Below, in pieces: positions 23,249 through 32,022 of a stretch of DNA of 46,755 bases (its first letter is position 1; every line of letters starts with the position of its first letter). The DNA is from Microcaldota archaeon. GTDB taxonomy: Archaea > Micrarchaeota > Micrarchaeia > Micrarchaeales > CABMGC01. The notes under the pieces are model-generated. The model was not told the DNA's origin, made no database searches, and was given only the letters and a program-made list of their open reading frames with translations. Both the position numbers and the translations under genes were made by a program. The DNA lies in the NCBI GenBank assembly GCA_021810375.1, contig JAJZJB010000003.1, positions 1 through 46,755 on the forward strand, given 5' to 3'.

Positions 23249-24391
23249 TCAGAGTCCCCTGAGCCTAGATGAAGTCCTTGCCATGCCGCCCAGCAGTTCT
23301 GCTATCTGGGTTATGAAAGCATAAGTCATGGCGCTGATCAGGGCAGGATAGAAGAGAACGGATAGCCAGAAGGCGCCCATTGCGCTGGAAGCAGTGCTAA
23401 TCTCCTCGACAAGAGGAGAAGACGGAGACGCTGAGTTCTGCACTGCATCCTTGCAGCTCGCCGAGCCTGGGGTACACCCGCCATAGCGTCCCAGGGCTCC
23501 TGAAATTGCACTTAATTGCGAGGCCGTGCCTCCCTGCGTTCCTGCTATCTGGGCAAATGCAATGCCAAATAATATCGGCATGAAGAAATAGAATCCTATG
23601 GCTATCGCCATTAGCATTCCGCCGAGATGCCTTGTCGGTATCAACGCCCTGAAGATTACCCCTGGTATAAGGAATACGGGTATTGCGGCATACATCATGA
23701 ATATTATTAGGTAAAATTCCAGGTTAAGGGCCATCAGTCCCGGCACTATGAGCTCTATAAGAGCAGATGCCGGCCAGAAGAATAAGTACACTACCGCGTA
23801 CTTGAAGATCGGCGGGAAGAAGCTGCTCTGGAACTGGCACTTGAATGCTGTTTCAGCAATGCACGTTGAGTACACCTGCGAAGCATAGTAATAATCTACA
23901 GATCCTATCGCATAGAGCTGCGCTACCAGGCCATCTGTCTGGCCTATGGTATAATTTATGTTATTTAAGGCATAGCTGTACGGGTTATAACTGCCCACGA
24001 AGAAGCCCGGCAGCAGCCCGAACATAAGCGCCGCTACGAATGTAAACAGTATTACGATTGTTGCAGTTGCTATGGCTTCATAGAGCTCTCCCATGCCGAA
24101 AATGCGAACACGGTCATTCCTTATGCCTATGCCAATCATTATGATCAGCGCCGCTATCGAGAAAGAGAAGAGCGTGGCCGCTATTGCTATGGGCTCCCAA
24201 TTGCTCCATACCTTTACTGCAGCTGCATTTATGGTGTTGCAATACCACGGCGCAACTACGCTTACTATTGCATTGGCCCCAAGCTTATTTACATTTCCAC
24301 AATATTGCGATATGGGATTTCCTTGCGCTCCTAGTGGCATTGCCACTAAGATGAGAGCAAGTATCATTGCAAGCGCGATCTTATTCATCAT
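23249..24391 (-). CDS. VirB6/TrbL-like multi-pass protein, paralogue F
   Basis: 380 residues with a signal peptide (to about residue 22), then six or more membrane helices. It carries both family motifs: a first helix pair ending GELYEAIAT near 101 and FRALIPTRHLGGMLMAIAI near 247-265. Extracytoplasmic loops contain paired cysteines (QYCGN/WYCNT, STCIAETAFKC, GGCTPGSASC) that could form disulfides. It overlaps the preceding gene by four bases (ATGA) and is the last of six tandem paralogues. VirB6/TrbL character is inferred from topology and the neighbouring VirB4-type operon. Confidence 0.78.
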   Translation of the reverse strand: MMNKIALAMILALILVAMPLGAQGNPISQYCGNVNKLGANAIVSVVAPWYCNTINAAAVKVWSNWEPIAIAATLFSFSIAALIIMIGIGIRNDRVRIFGMGELYEAIATATIVILFTFVAALMFGLLPGFFVGSYNPYSYALNNINYTIGQTDGLVAQLYAIGSVDYYYASQVYSTCIAETAFKCQFQSSFFPPIFKYAVVYLFFWPASALIELIVPGLMALNLEFYLIIFMMYAAIPVFLIPGVIFRALIPTRHLGGMLMAIAIGFYFFMPILFGIAFAQIAGTQGGTASQLSAISGALGRYGGCTPGSASCKDAVQNSASPSSPLVEEISTASSAMGAFWLSVLFYPALISAMTYAFITQIAELLGGMARTSSRLRGL

Positions 24392-25737
24392 ACCAGCCTC
24401 GTAAGCAGGGAAAGGAAGTCCATGCGCTCCCCTATTGCTGTTGAGAAATCTACTATAAATACGTCAACCACGGTAAGGCTAAGCAACGGAAGGAAAGTAA
24501 GCCCTATGGCCACGAATGCCCCGTATATCGCATATGCCCTGAAGAGCGGTACAATGACCGGGAGCAATGACTGTGCATAAGCCGCATTGCTAAAGTGCCC
24601 CAGGAATAAACTGAAGGTGTTGCTAACCCATGTGGCAATCATATTGACAATGGTCCCTACTACGCTTCCGGCAGGGCAGGTAGCCCCAAAGGCCGCTCCT
24701 ATACCGAATGAGAACTGGCAGAACTGCACCTCGGCCGTGTCCAACGCATGCGTCAAGAATCCAAGTGTTACTGCAGTCATGAGCGGGTATATAATCCCTA
24801 TGCCAAGCGCAAATGCGATTAGCGCACCCCCAAATGTCCTGGTCACTCCAAACGACCTTGCAATAAGCCCTACGGCCATGAGTATGGCGTATATTATCCC
24901 TGAAGCCGAGATGAGCATGAGCTGCACCTGGCTTAATATGAAGAATAGGTAAAGAGAATTCAGTAACGGTACAAAGTAGTGGAATACGGGCTGTATCGGC
25001 ATGAAATTTAAGGGTATCACAAGGCCTATGTTGTAAGAGGCGAAAGAACCCGTATTTATCGGACCTGGGCTGTCTGTATAATCTGGCTCTCCAGATTCTA
25101 CCTGCCCGTCAGACGCCCCTATCCCGCCAACCCCGCCGCCACCCACCACGCTAGGCAAGGTCGCACTGGTTGCCAGCTGTGAAGGGAAGTACAATGTGGC
25201 TGTAGGCGTAAGTGAAACTAGGGAAGCGACATAGAATGTGGATGTTGCGAAATTCTGCACATCCTGGTTGAATTGGTAGGTGTCACAGACCGAGAGGAAA
25301 TAGAGGTTATCGTAGCTTACGGCCGCCTGCCCTGGTGGCGGAGGCTGCGCACTTAGCGTTGTTATGGCATTTCCGCATTCGCTGCTGACAAGGCCTATGC
25401 CGTTCATGGCGCCATATACTGGAAGCGTGGCAACCAGTGCGCCGAAGGCTATGAAGATGAAGATCAGCACCAGAGACGCAAGCTCGTCGTATACCTTTGT
25501 GCGTATCCACGTTCTCATCTGCGTGTTGCCGAATGCTGGGCTTAGCATGTACATCATTGCAAGTATTGCTACGACCAGTATGACACCTATCGCTGCTATG
25601 CCTGCTCCTATGACATACGGTGATGTTATGTCATAGCATATGCCAGTGCAAGATCCTGCCGCTGCAGCCTGCTGCGGCGCATACGCTAATACCGCGAGGG
25701 CAACTATCATCACTATCACGAAGCTCCCTTTTCTCAT
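24388..25737 (-). CDS. VirB6/TrbL-like multi-pass protein, paralogue E
   Basis: 449 residues when started at the ATG at 25737 (MRKGSFVIVMIVALAVLAYA), which gives a clean signal peptide. The track's start at 25833 would overlap paralogue D and adds a non-hydrophobic leader. The motifs are TKVYDELAS near 80 and ARSFGVTRTFGGALIAFAL near 293-311. A Gly-rich linker (GGGGVGGIGASDG) sits in a large extracytoplasmic loop with cysteines. Several C-terminal helices follow. It belongs to the tandem set; gap to paralogue D is 34 bases and overlap with F is four bases. Confidence 0.78.
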   Translation of the reverse strand: MRKGSFVIVMIVALAVLAYAPQQAAAAGSCTGICYDITSPYVIGAGIAAIGVILVVAILAMMYMLSPAFGNTQMRTWIRTKVYDELASLVLIFIFIAFGALVATLPVYGAMNGIGLVSSECGNAITTLSAQPPPPGQAAVSYDNLYFLSVCDTYQFNQDVQNFATSTFYVASLVSLTPTATLYFPSQLATSATLPSVVGGGGVGGIGASDGQVESGEPDYTDSPGPINTGSFASYNIGLVIPLNFMPIQPVFHYFVPLLNSLYLFFILSQVQLMLISASGIIYAILMAVGLIARSFGVTRTFGGALIAFALGIGIIYPLMTAVTLGFLTHALDTAEVQFCQFSFGIGAAFGATCPAGSVVGTIVNMIATWVSNTFSLFLGHFSNAAYAQSLLPVIVPLFRAYAIYGAFVAIGLTFLPLLSLTVVDVFIVDFSTAIGERMDFLSLLTRLV

Positions 25738-25771
25738 ATGCTTCCTCTCTTTACGGTTACACGTGTAATCA

Positions 25772-27055
25772 TTATAGCACCTTGCCAAGGATCCTGTTGC
25801 TTTGCAGCGAAGGCGCTCCAAGAATATCTCCAAGGAATTCCAGCAGGTCGTACGCTATTATGAATGAAATTATCAGTCCGATCATCTGTAAGACGGCATA
25901 GGCAACCACATTGGTGAAATCTATTACATTCTCGAACATCGTCACTCCGAATGAAGTCTCGCCTATTATCGAAAAGACCGCATCGAGATAGCCTTTTGCA
26001 TCTGAGTAAATGCTGCTCCCAAGATTTCCAATGGCCTGCCCGCTGTTGCAAAGGGACTGGGTTGAAGGGAATGTCCCGGTTCCACCGCACAATGTAATGC
26101 TATTCACGTTTACCTGTGAGAATGCATAGAGGAGCGCAGGCAGGAAGATGTAAAATGAGATGAATAGGGCCAGCATTGACCCTCCGGCAGCACGCGTCCA
26201 CGGGAAGCACCTCAGCACTATGCCCACATAGAAGAATATCGGGAAGAGGAAATATATGACAAACAAGAGTATCACAACCAGCGCACCCATGCTTATTATG
26301 GCGAAAGAAATTGCCTCTTCAGACCATAGGGTTGTCAGCAGTGTCTGGACTCCTGTGAATGGCTTGATTGCGAATCCGAATGCGTTTGGATCAGCGTTGA
26401 CTATGGTGCTAGTAGTGCTTTCCACAAAGAAGAGATAGAGCACAACGCTGATGTAATTATACAAGTTATTATTTATTATGGAATTTTCGTAATTGTTGCA
26501 TACGTTTATGAATAATCCTGGCGAAGCGTTGGATCCAGCTGCGCCAGATGGCGGCGGTGGCAGCACTGAGCTGCTTCCTGCACCCGCAGCAGCAAGATTT
26601 CCGAAGAAGATGGAAGCATTGTTGAATATATAGAATCCACCTACCAGGACAACTATTATTATGATTATGTTCGCGAGTACCTCTACATACTCCCTTCTTA
26701 CATAATCAACCAGCTTGTTAATGCCGAAGGCCCTGCCTATGGCATATAATATGCCATCCAATGCCAGAATAAGAAGGATTATCAGCAGGCCTATGCCTAG
26801 CAAGTAATTGAAGTTTGATCCGTTTGTAAGCCATTGGCTCACGAGCGGCGTGCCGCCGGCGTACGCAGCGCCTTCTTGAAAGAGCGTATTGCAGTTGAAA
26901 ACAGCCTCGGCTATGCCTTTCCCCGGCGCCTCTGCGGGTATTCTCGAGGGGCCTGCGCTTGTGCTTCCAAGGAGCATGGAAACCGGGGATACTGCTCCGG
27001 CTATAGCTACTGCCATCATCAGGAAGGCAACAGCCATATAGCTCTTTTTGTTCAT
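25772..27055 (-). CDS. VirB6/TrbL-like multi-pass protein, paralogue D
   Basis: 427 residues. A signal peptide (to about 30) and about seven membrane helices. Shared motifs are YAIGRAFGINKLVDYVRREY (about 104-123) and LRCFPWTRAAGGSMLALFIS (about 281-300). The loop after the second helix is rich in Pro/Gly/Ala (SVLPPPPSGAAGS). The gene is nine bases downstream of paralogue C and is part of one transcription unit. The shared motif pair is seen directly; the channel-component role is inferred. Confidence 0.78.
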   Translation of the reverse strand: MNKKSYMAVAFLMMAVAIAGAVSPVSMLLGSTSAGPSRIPAEAPGKGIAEAVFNCNTLFQEGAAYAGGTPLVSQWLTNGSNFNYLLGIGLLIILLILALDGILYAIGRAFGINKLVDYVRREYVEVLANIIIIIVVLVGGFYIFNNASIFFGNLAAAGAGSSSVLPPPPSGAAGSNASPGLFINVCNNYENSIINNNLYNYISVVLYLFFVESTTSTIVNADPNAFGFAIKPFTGVQTLLTTLWSEEAISFAIISMGALVVILLFVIYFLFPIFFYVGIVLRCFPWTRAAGGSMLALFISFYIFLPALLYAFSQVNVNSITLCGGTGTFPSTQSLCNSGQAIGNLGSSIYSDAKGYLDAVFSIIGETSFGVTMFENVIDFTNVVAYAVLQMIGLIISFIIAYDLLEFLGDILGAPSLQSNRILGKVL

Positions 27056-27064
27056 CTAACCACT

Positions 27065-28717
27065 TTATACGAACCTCCCGAGGCCTATAATGTTTGTGTC
27101 CCCGCCCAACAGTCCAGAGAGTCCTACCACTGCTGATAATGCTATAAGCACGTTTAGTATCGGCACTATGAACCCTGTCACAGCCATAACACCGTAAACG
27201 TGCCAGATGGCTTCGTCTGCAGCGACCATGTTCTGCGGTGTGAAGCAGTTCCAGTTCTGCTGCTGCCCTCCTGTTATTATCGCCGGCAGTATTGGAAGGT
27301 GGGTTGGCGCAGCTCCTTCACCTCCGACTATGCTCCCTATGAAACCTGACAATCCACCTGTCACCACAGACGTACCCGCCCCTAATCCTGGTATTAGGTA
27401 TTCGGATGAATAGAGCATTTCCATGGCGAGCAGGTTGGAGCTGTCCGGATAGCAGCCGTAATAATTGAGCACCTCTGACACCCTGGGGAAATTGAAGAAA
27501 TCTATATTGTACTGTATTGCACTTGCCATGCTTGAGGCTGAGCCTGCGGCCGGCCCCGGACTCGAGAGAGGCAACTCGTTTATTGCCATGTCTGGCAGTG
27601 AGTTGGCTCCTATGAGCTCTATGCAGCTTCCAGGCCCTGTTGTCGTGGCCGGGGTCGGTGTCAGCGTGCTCACTATGCCGCTAGGATTATACTGGCAGAG
27701 CTGGTTGCCATTTGAGAGAGAGGTGTACTCAAACAGGTACATTATAGGGTATATCACCAAAGCAACCATCACCAAGGCAATGACAAGGCCGCCTGCCCTG
27801 CGGGTGTATGAGAACGTCCTGAGCAGGATGCCCGCAGCAAGAAGATATGGCCACCAATAAAGCATTACAAGGATTCCGGTCATTTGCAGGAAGAAAAGGT
27901 AGAATATCAGACTGGCAGTTATTTCTACTGGTGGTAATGACACTCTCTGGTAGTAGTATCCAACGAATGGTGTGTAAGAGTACATTATCTTGAACGCGTC
28001 GTTGCCGTTGAGCGGGTTGGCGCACTGCAGCGCACTAGCCAGCCCTGACGGAGGAGTTGGATACCCGACACAAAATACCGTTAGCGACTTCAGACTCCTC
28101 AGCCATCCGGAGGTGCCTTCAAAATAATACAGCGAATTAAGGTTGCCCAGAGTCTGGTTGGTCATGTTGGCTGAGATTACGTAGGCAGCGGCAAGGCCGT
28201 AATCTAGATTCGTATTTATGTTGTTGCTCTTAGCCGCTTTCTCCACTATGTCGGAGCACACAATGTTTGTCGGGCTTGGCTGCCCGCCTGGATACGTATA
28301 TGTGCTGCTTGTGAACTGGAACTGCGAGTCAGCCAGCGGTGCCGCTGTGCATACATTGCTTATCGCAGTTGGCGATACCACCAGGCTCTTTGTCGAGGTC
28401 AGAGTAGCCCCAAAGACTCCAAGGACCCACACTATCACTATGACTAAGATCGCCGTGCCTACTGCCTGCCAGAATTCAGTTATGGCCATTGTCTTGGCCT
28501 TCTGGTTGTTCAGCACCACGCCTATTAAATAGTACACGCTGGTCAGGGCAAACGAGAGAAGAATGGCAGCGAATACGGCCGGCAGCCAGCTTGTGAATGC
28601 CTGGTAACTGTTTGTAATGCTGGGCACAGGGCTTCCGCTTGCAGAGAGCAGGTTAGAGGCTCCAGCTATGAAGATGAATGCGCCGAGCAATACGAAAGTG
28701 TATTTTATGTGCATCAA
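27065..28717 (-). CDS. VirB6/TrbL-like multi-pass protein, paralogue C
   Basis: 550 residues, the largest of the six. A signal peptide (to about 27), then the TM motif YLIGVVLNNQK...TEFWQAVGT (about 64-88), a large Cys-containing extracytoplasmic domain (about 105-260) and LLRTFSYTRRAGGLVIALVM (about 298-317). The C-terminal half has further helices and a second soluble loop with cysteines. It overlaps paralogue B by four bases. The extra extracytoplasmic domain may be a contact site with pilus or partner surface; this is inference. Confidence 0.78.
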   Translation of the reverse strand: MMHIKYTFVLLGAFIFIAGASNLLSASGSPVPSITNSYQAFTSWLPAVFAAILLSFALTSVYYLIGVVLNNQKAKTMAITEFWQAVGTAILVIVIVWVLGVFGATLTSTKSLVVSPTAISNVCTAAPLADSQFQFTSSTYTYPGGQPSPTNIVCSDIVEKAAKSNNINTNLDYGLAAAYVISANMTNQTLGNLNSLYYFEGTSGWLRSLKSLTVFCVGYPTPPSGLASALQCANPLNGNDAFKIMYSYTPFVGYYYQRVSLPPVEITASLIFYLFFLQMTGILVMLYWWPYLLAAGILLRTFSYTRRAGGLVIALVMVALVIYPIMYLFEYTSLSNGNQLCQYNPSGIVSTLTPTPATTTGPGSCIELIGANSLPDMAINELPLSSPGPAAGSASSMASAIQYNIDFFNFPRVSEVLNYYGCYPDSSNLLAMEMLYSSEYLIPGLGAGTSVVTGGLSGFIGSIVGGEGAAPTHLPILPAIITGGQQQNWNCFTPQNMVAADEAIWHVYGVMAVTGFIVPILNVLIALSAVVGLSGLLGGDTNIIGLGRFV

Positions 28718-29919
28718 ACATTACCCCAGAAAGGCCCTGCGCCTAATATGTTGGGGGCAGCATTCAGCGCCTTTGTCAGTCCTTGTGCAAACCCTATAGT
28801 TATCGCTATGTCTAAAGCTACAAGGACAATGCTCTCGAACATATATTCGGCTATCTCATATCCGAACCCAGCTATGATGTCCGGGACATCGAACAGTATC
28901 TTGAGCGAACCAGTTATAATTGAGCCCAGTCCGCCCTGCCCTGAGAATACTCCACTGTAAAACGCCACCGGCACCTGTGTCACCCCGCCGCCAGGGCCGA
29001 CTATGTTGGCTGCGCTGTTTGCAGTAAAGAGAGAACTGACCGGCAGGCTCGCGAATTGGGTGAATTGCACATAGTCTGCGTATGGGTTGCAGTTCTGCGA
29101 AGTGAGTTGCAGCGGGGTTCCAGTCCCGATATAATTGCTGCAATACATCCAGTTAACAACGTAATTGTTCAGGGTTATCGTGATCGGCAGGATGAAATAG
29201 AAGGCTATCGCTATAGCCAAGAAGGAATTTGCTGCCTCCCGTAACCTGGGACCCCCGAAGGGCCATGATCTTATCACTATGGTCAATGGGAGCAGAACGG
29301 TCAGCGCCAGGGCCTGGGTTATTGGGAGTATCAGGTAGAATATGAACAGCACGGCATATGAAGCCACAAGCATTGCTGTATAAGTGCCTGTTATGACTCC
29401 AGTGTAGCCGTAATATACCCCTGTTATGTTATTGCTAAGCTGCACACCTACGTATCCGCCCAGTATCGTAATCTCCTCGCTCTCCACTATCATCTCGAGC
29501 ACGTGAGCTGCAGCCAGGAAGATTGCACTCTCTGAGTATATCTGCCCGAAGATCTGGTTCGATCTCTGGAAGAGGAGGTTGCTGAGGTAGAACTGTGCAA
29601 ATTGCATCGGATCCTGGTAAAGCCCGGTGGTGAGTTCCTGCGTAATCGACTGGCCCGCTTGGCATGATGTATACGCAAGCGCAAGCACTGCTATTATTAT
29701 GAATACTGAAAGTACTGCCTGGAACATCTCTGTCTTGACCGCTCCGCGTAGTTTCTCTCTAGTGGATGCAGGCAGCATGCTTGCAATAGCATATACTCCT
29801 GCGCCGATTACAAGTGCAAGCAGTATCACAATCCCGTTTATGTTCAGCCACGCTCCCTGGTTTATCGCGGCAAAGGTGCAGGCTTGCTGATAAGCAGTTA
29901 TCAGTAATACTATATCCAT
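28714..29919 (-). CDS. VirB6/TrbL-like multi-pass protein, paralogue B
   Basis: 401 residues. It is the most divergent copy: no clear cleavable signal peptide, and the second motif is altered to VIRSWPFGGPRLREAANSFL (about 215-234), keeping the Arg, GG and LAIAIAF features with a different spacing. The first motif is YAIASMLPASTREKLRGA then TEMFQAVLS (about 43-72). Helices and topology otherwise match the family. It starts four bases after paralogue A. Confidence 0.76.
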   Translation of the reverse strand: MDIVLLITAYQQACTFAAINQGAWLNINGIVILLALVIGAGVYAIASMLPASTREKLRGAVKTEMFQAVLSVFIIIAVLALAYTSCQAGQSITQELTTGLYQDPMQFAQFYLSNLLFQRSNQIFGQIYSESAIFLAAAHVLEMIVESEEITILGGYVGVQLSNNITGVYYGYTGVITGTYTAMLVASYAVLFIFYLILPITQALALTVLLPLTIVIRSWPFGGPRLREAANSFLAIAIAFYFILPITITLNNYVVNWMYCSNYIGTGTPLQLTSQNCNPYADYVQFTQFASLPVSSLFTANSAANIVGPGGGVTQVPVAFYSGVFSGQGGLGSIITGSLKILFDVPDIIAGFGYEIAEYMFESIVLVALDIAITIGFAQGLTKALNAAPNILGAGPFWGNV

Positions 29920-29923
29920 AAAA

Positions 29924-31177
29924 TCATGCCATCTTGAGCTTGCCTCCTAGATGCAGCCTTATCGTGCCTCCGAGCATCTTGGCTATCGAATCCGTCAGCG
30001 GGTATATTATCACAAGGTCAAGTACAAAGAGTATGAGCTGCACTGTGGCATACCATCCTGTGCTTATCAGGCCGTTCATGAAGACATATATGCCGCCGAA
30101 GGAATCCCAGGCATATGCTATTATCTGGGTGAGCGATCCAGTTGATAGGACGGCGCCCAGAGCCCCCATGAATGACGTGCAAATGACAACGCCAAGGTTG
30201 CATGCCTGCGTAGGGCACGAGAGCGTTCCCGTGCCACATGGTGGCGGTATCATGGCAGCCGCCCAGGCTGCTACCGGCTGGTCCAAGAGTACAAGCGTGG
30301 CAGGGAATATTATCGAAGCTGCAACGCCTATTGCTATGAGCGTGCCGCCCATGCCGCGTATGAACGGGAAGGCGCGCATCACAAGCCCCATCGGTATAAA
30401 GACCGAGAGCCCAAGTCCAACAATCAACGGCAGCAGGGTTATCAGGACATCAAGCATAGATGTTACCGGGAAGAGAACAAACTGCACCATATCGAATACT
30501 ATCGACTCGAAGTGCTGGATCACGATGTTTCCGGATTCGAGCATGAAATTCTGGTACGGATTGGCACTGAACCCAGAATTTAGTGAGAAACCTACCCCTA
30601 TGAAAGGTATTGGTATTGGTATGGGCAGGTAAAGCAGCACCGTGGTTCCCTGCGCAAGCCCTATTGCTATTGCAGCCTGGCCTATGAAAGTCCATCCCGG
30701 CAGCATATTCTGTTCTGCGGTGCAGAGGTAACTCTCTGAGCTTGTTATCAGCGAGCCCACGTTGGCAAACAGGGTGCCGCTAGTGGGTGTTGCAGTTGGT
30801 GCAATAGCGATTGCAAGCCCGCTGACTACGGCAAGCACGCCATAAATCGCTATCACCACGAATATGGATTTGGTGAGCTCGTAATACTCTCCCTGCACCC
30901 ATGCGAACATGCCCCGCAGGTTGAATGCTCGCGCTACTATGTATCCTATCGCCACTATGTCGAATGCCAGGTCAAGGGCTATGAGCGAAAGGGCTATTGC
31001 TGTTGCAATGTCTGGCCCTGGTATCGTGCCTGACGCGCTGCCGCCTGGGATAACGGTGGGGCAGACATTCTCATATGTTATGCCACCGCCCCCTGCCGCT
31101 GCGAGTGGCGATGCGCCGACGGCTAGCAGGAGAAGCATGAAAGGAATCAGGAACCTCCGTTTGCCAGCCTGGAGCAT
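29924..31177 (-). CDS. VirB6/TrbL-like multi-pass protein, paralogue A
   Basis: 417 residues and the first of the tandem set. A signal peptide (to about 28), TM motif YIVARAFNLRGMFAWVQGEY (about 79-98) and MRAFPFIRGMGGTLIAIGV (about 267-285). The unusual LPIPIPIPFIGVGF stretch lies in an extracytoplasmic loop. Cysteine pairs occur in the C-terminal loop (PPCGTGTLSCPTQAC). A box A (CCTTTATAT on the minus strand) about 25-30 bases before its ATG suggests that the six-gene operon starts here. Confidence 0.78.
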   Translation of the reverse strand: MLQAGKRRFLIPFMLLLLAVGASPLAAAGGGGITYENVCPTVIPGGSASGTIPGPDIATAIALSLIALDLAFDIVAIGYIVARAFNLRGMFAWVQGEYYELTKSIFVVIAIYGVLAVVSGLAIAIAPTATPTSGTLFANVGSLITSSESYLCTAEQNMLPGWTFIGQAAIAIGLAQGTTVLLYLPIPIPIPFIGVGFSLNSGFSANPYQNFMLESGNIVIQHFESIVFDMVQFVLFPVTSMLDVLITLLPLIVGLGLSVFIPMGLVMRAFPFIRGMGGTLIAIGVAASIIFPATLVLLDQPVAAWAAAMIPPPCGTGTLSCPTQACNLGVVICTSFMGALGAVLSTGSLTQIIAYAWDSFGGIYVFMNGLISTGWYATVQLILFVLDLVIIYPLTDSIAKMLGGTIRLHLGGKLKMA

Positions 31178-31199
31178 GTTTTATACGTTAGATTATCAG

Positions 31200-31208
31200 A
31201 ATATAAAG
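31200..31208 (-). promoter_or_regulatory. TATA box before the six-paralogue operon
   Basis: CTTTATAT on the minus strand lies 23-31 bases before the start of paralogue A, spacing typical of leaderless archaeal transcripts. Confidence 0.5.
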
Positions 31209-31218
31209 GTAGCGCAAG

Positions 31219-32022
31219 TCAGTGAGTAAGCAGGGCAAATCTCTTCATGTACGACTCAGACTGCAATATGACAAAGTATGGAAGTATTAGCACGGAAGTG
31301 ATGATCAGTGTGACGTATCCTGCCAGGGCTGTCCCTGCAACCGCTATTGATAATGTATCTACAACAGAGATCGCTGCGGTGAGCAGCACCAGCCAGAGCA
31401 GATAGTACTGCGGTGCGTGAACCACGAGCCTCACGCTGTCACGTATGGCCCTGCCGATCCTTTTATTATCCACTACGATTGCGCTGGGCACATAGAAGAT
31501 CAGGGCGAAGCCGAAGAATCCGAAGAGAGCCGTTGCCAGGGCCTGCGCATTTATCATGTATCCAAGTATGTTAATCGCTATAAGTATAAGCGAATAGACA
31601 AGAAGAACTGCGAAAACTTTTCCTATGTGCCTCTCAATTCCCTGCATCACGCGCTTGCCTACGTTCACATGCGTTTTCCGTGCCTTGACTATCAGGCTTA
31701 TGGCCACTAAGGCAAAGCTCAGGAAGAGAAGCGAGAAGACCATGGCAATCACCACCACTACGAAGCTGAGAAAGTCCGGGGATATGAAGACGCTGGCGCT
31801 CCTCAGGAAAGTGCCTCCCGCAGTCACATACGTGGGCAGAGGCGCGAAGAGCGGTATGGCAAACGCTATTATGAACGGTATGGAGAAGAGAAGCACCAGC
31901 TTCCAGTTCTCCGCATACGTTTCCCACGAATCACTCAATACGTTTCCCATTCCCGCAACACCTTGACAGGCTATAACATCAATATCAAGAATTAAAAAGA
32001 TATTGCACAGGCACCGGTTCAT
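31219..32022 (-). CDS. Multi-pass membrane protein of unknown function
   Basis: 267 residues with about six membrane helices. The ATG at 32022 overlaps the glycosyltransferase stop by four bases (ATGA). The internal Met giving MGNVLSDSWETYAENWKLVL (start at 31950) looks more like the N-terminus of related archaeal membrane proteins, in which a DxWxxxxxNW(K) stretch precedes the first helix. It resembles the DUF4013/DUF7544-type group of poorly characterised membrane proteins, but I cannot name a family with confidence. It stands between the glycosyltransferase and the VirB6-like genes. Confidence 0.72.
   Translation of the reverse strand: MNRCLCNIFLILDIDVIACQGVAGMGNVLSDSWETYAENWKLVLLFSIPFIIAFAIPLFAPLPTYVTAGGTFLRSASVFISPDFLSFVVVVIAMVFSLLFLSFALVAISLIVKARKTHVNVGKRVMQGIERHIGKVFAVLLVYSLILIAINILGYMINAQALATALFGFFGFALIFYVPSAIVVDNKRIGRAIRDSVRLVVHAPQYYLLWLVLLTAAISVVDTLSIAVAGTALAGYVTLIITSVLILPYFVILQSESYMKRFALLTH

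Noticed and set aside
24388-25833. Long start of paralogue E at 25833
   Set aside because: It would overlap paralogue D by about 60 bases and hides the signal peptide; the ATG at 25737 is better.
29934-30632. 232-residue plus-strand ORF opposite paralogue A
   Set aside because: Antisense to a gene with clear family motifs; no promoter and no protein-like pattern.
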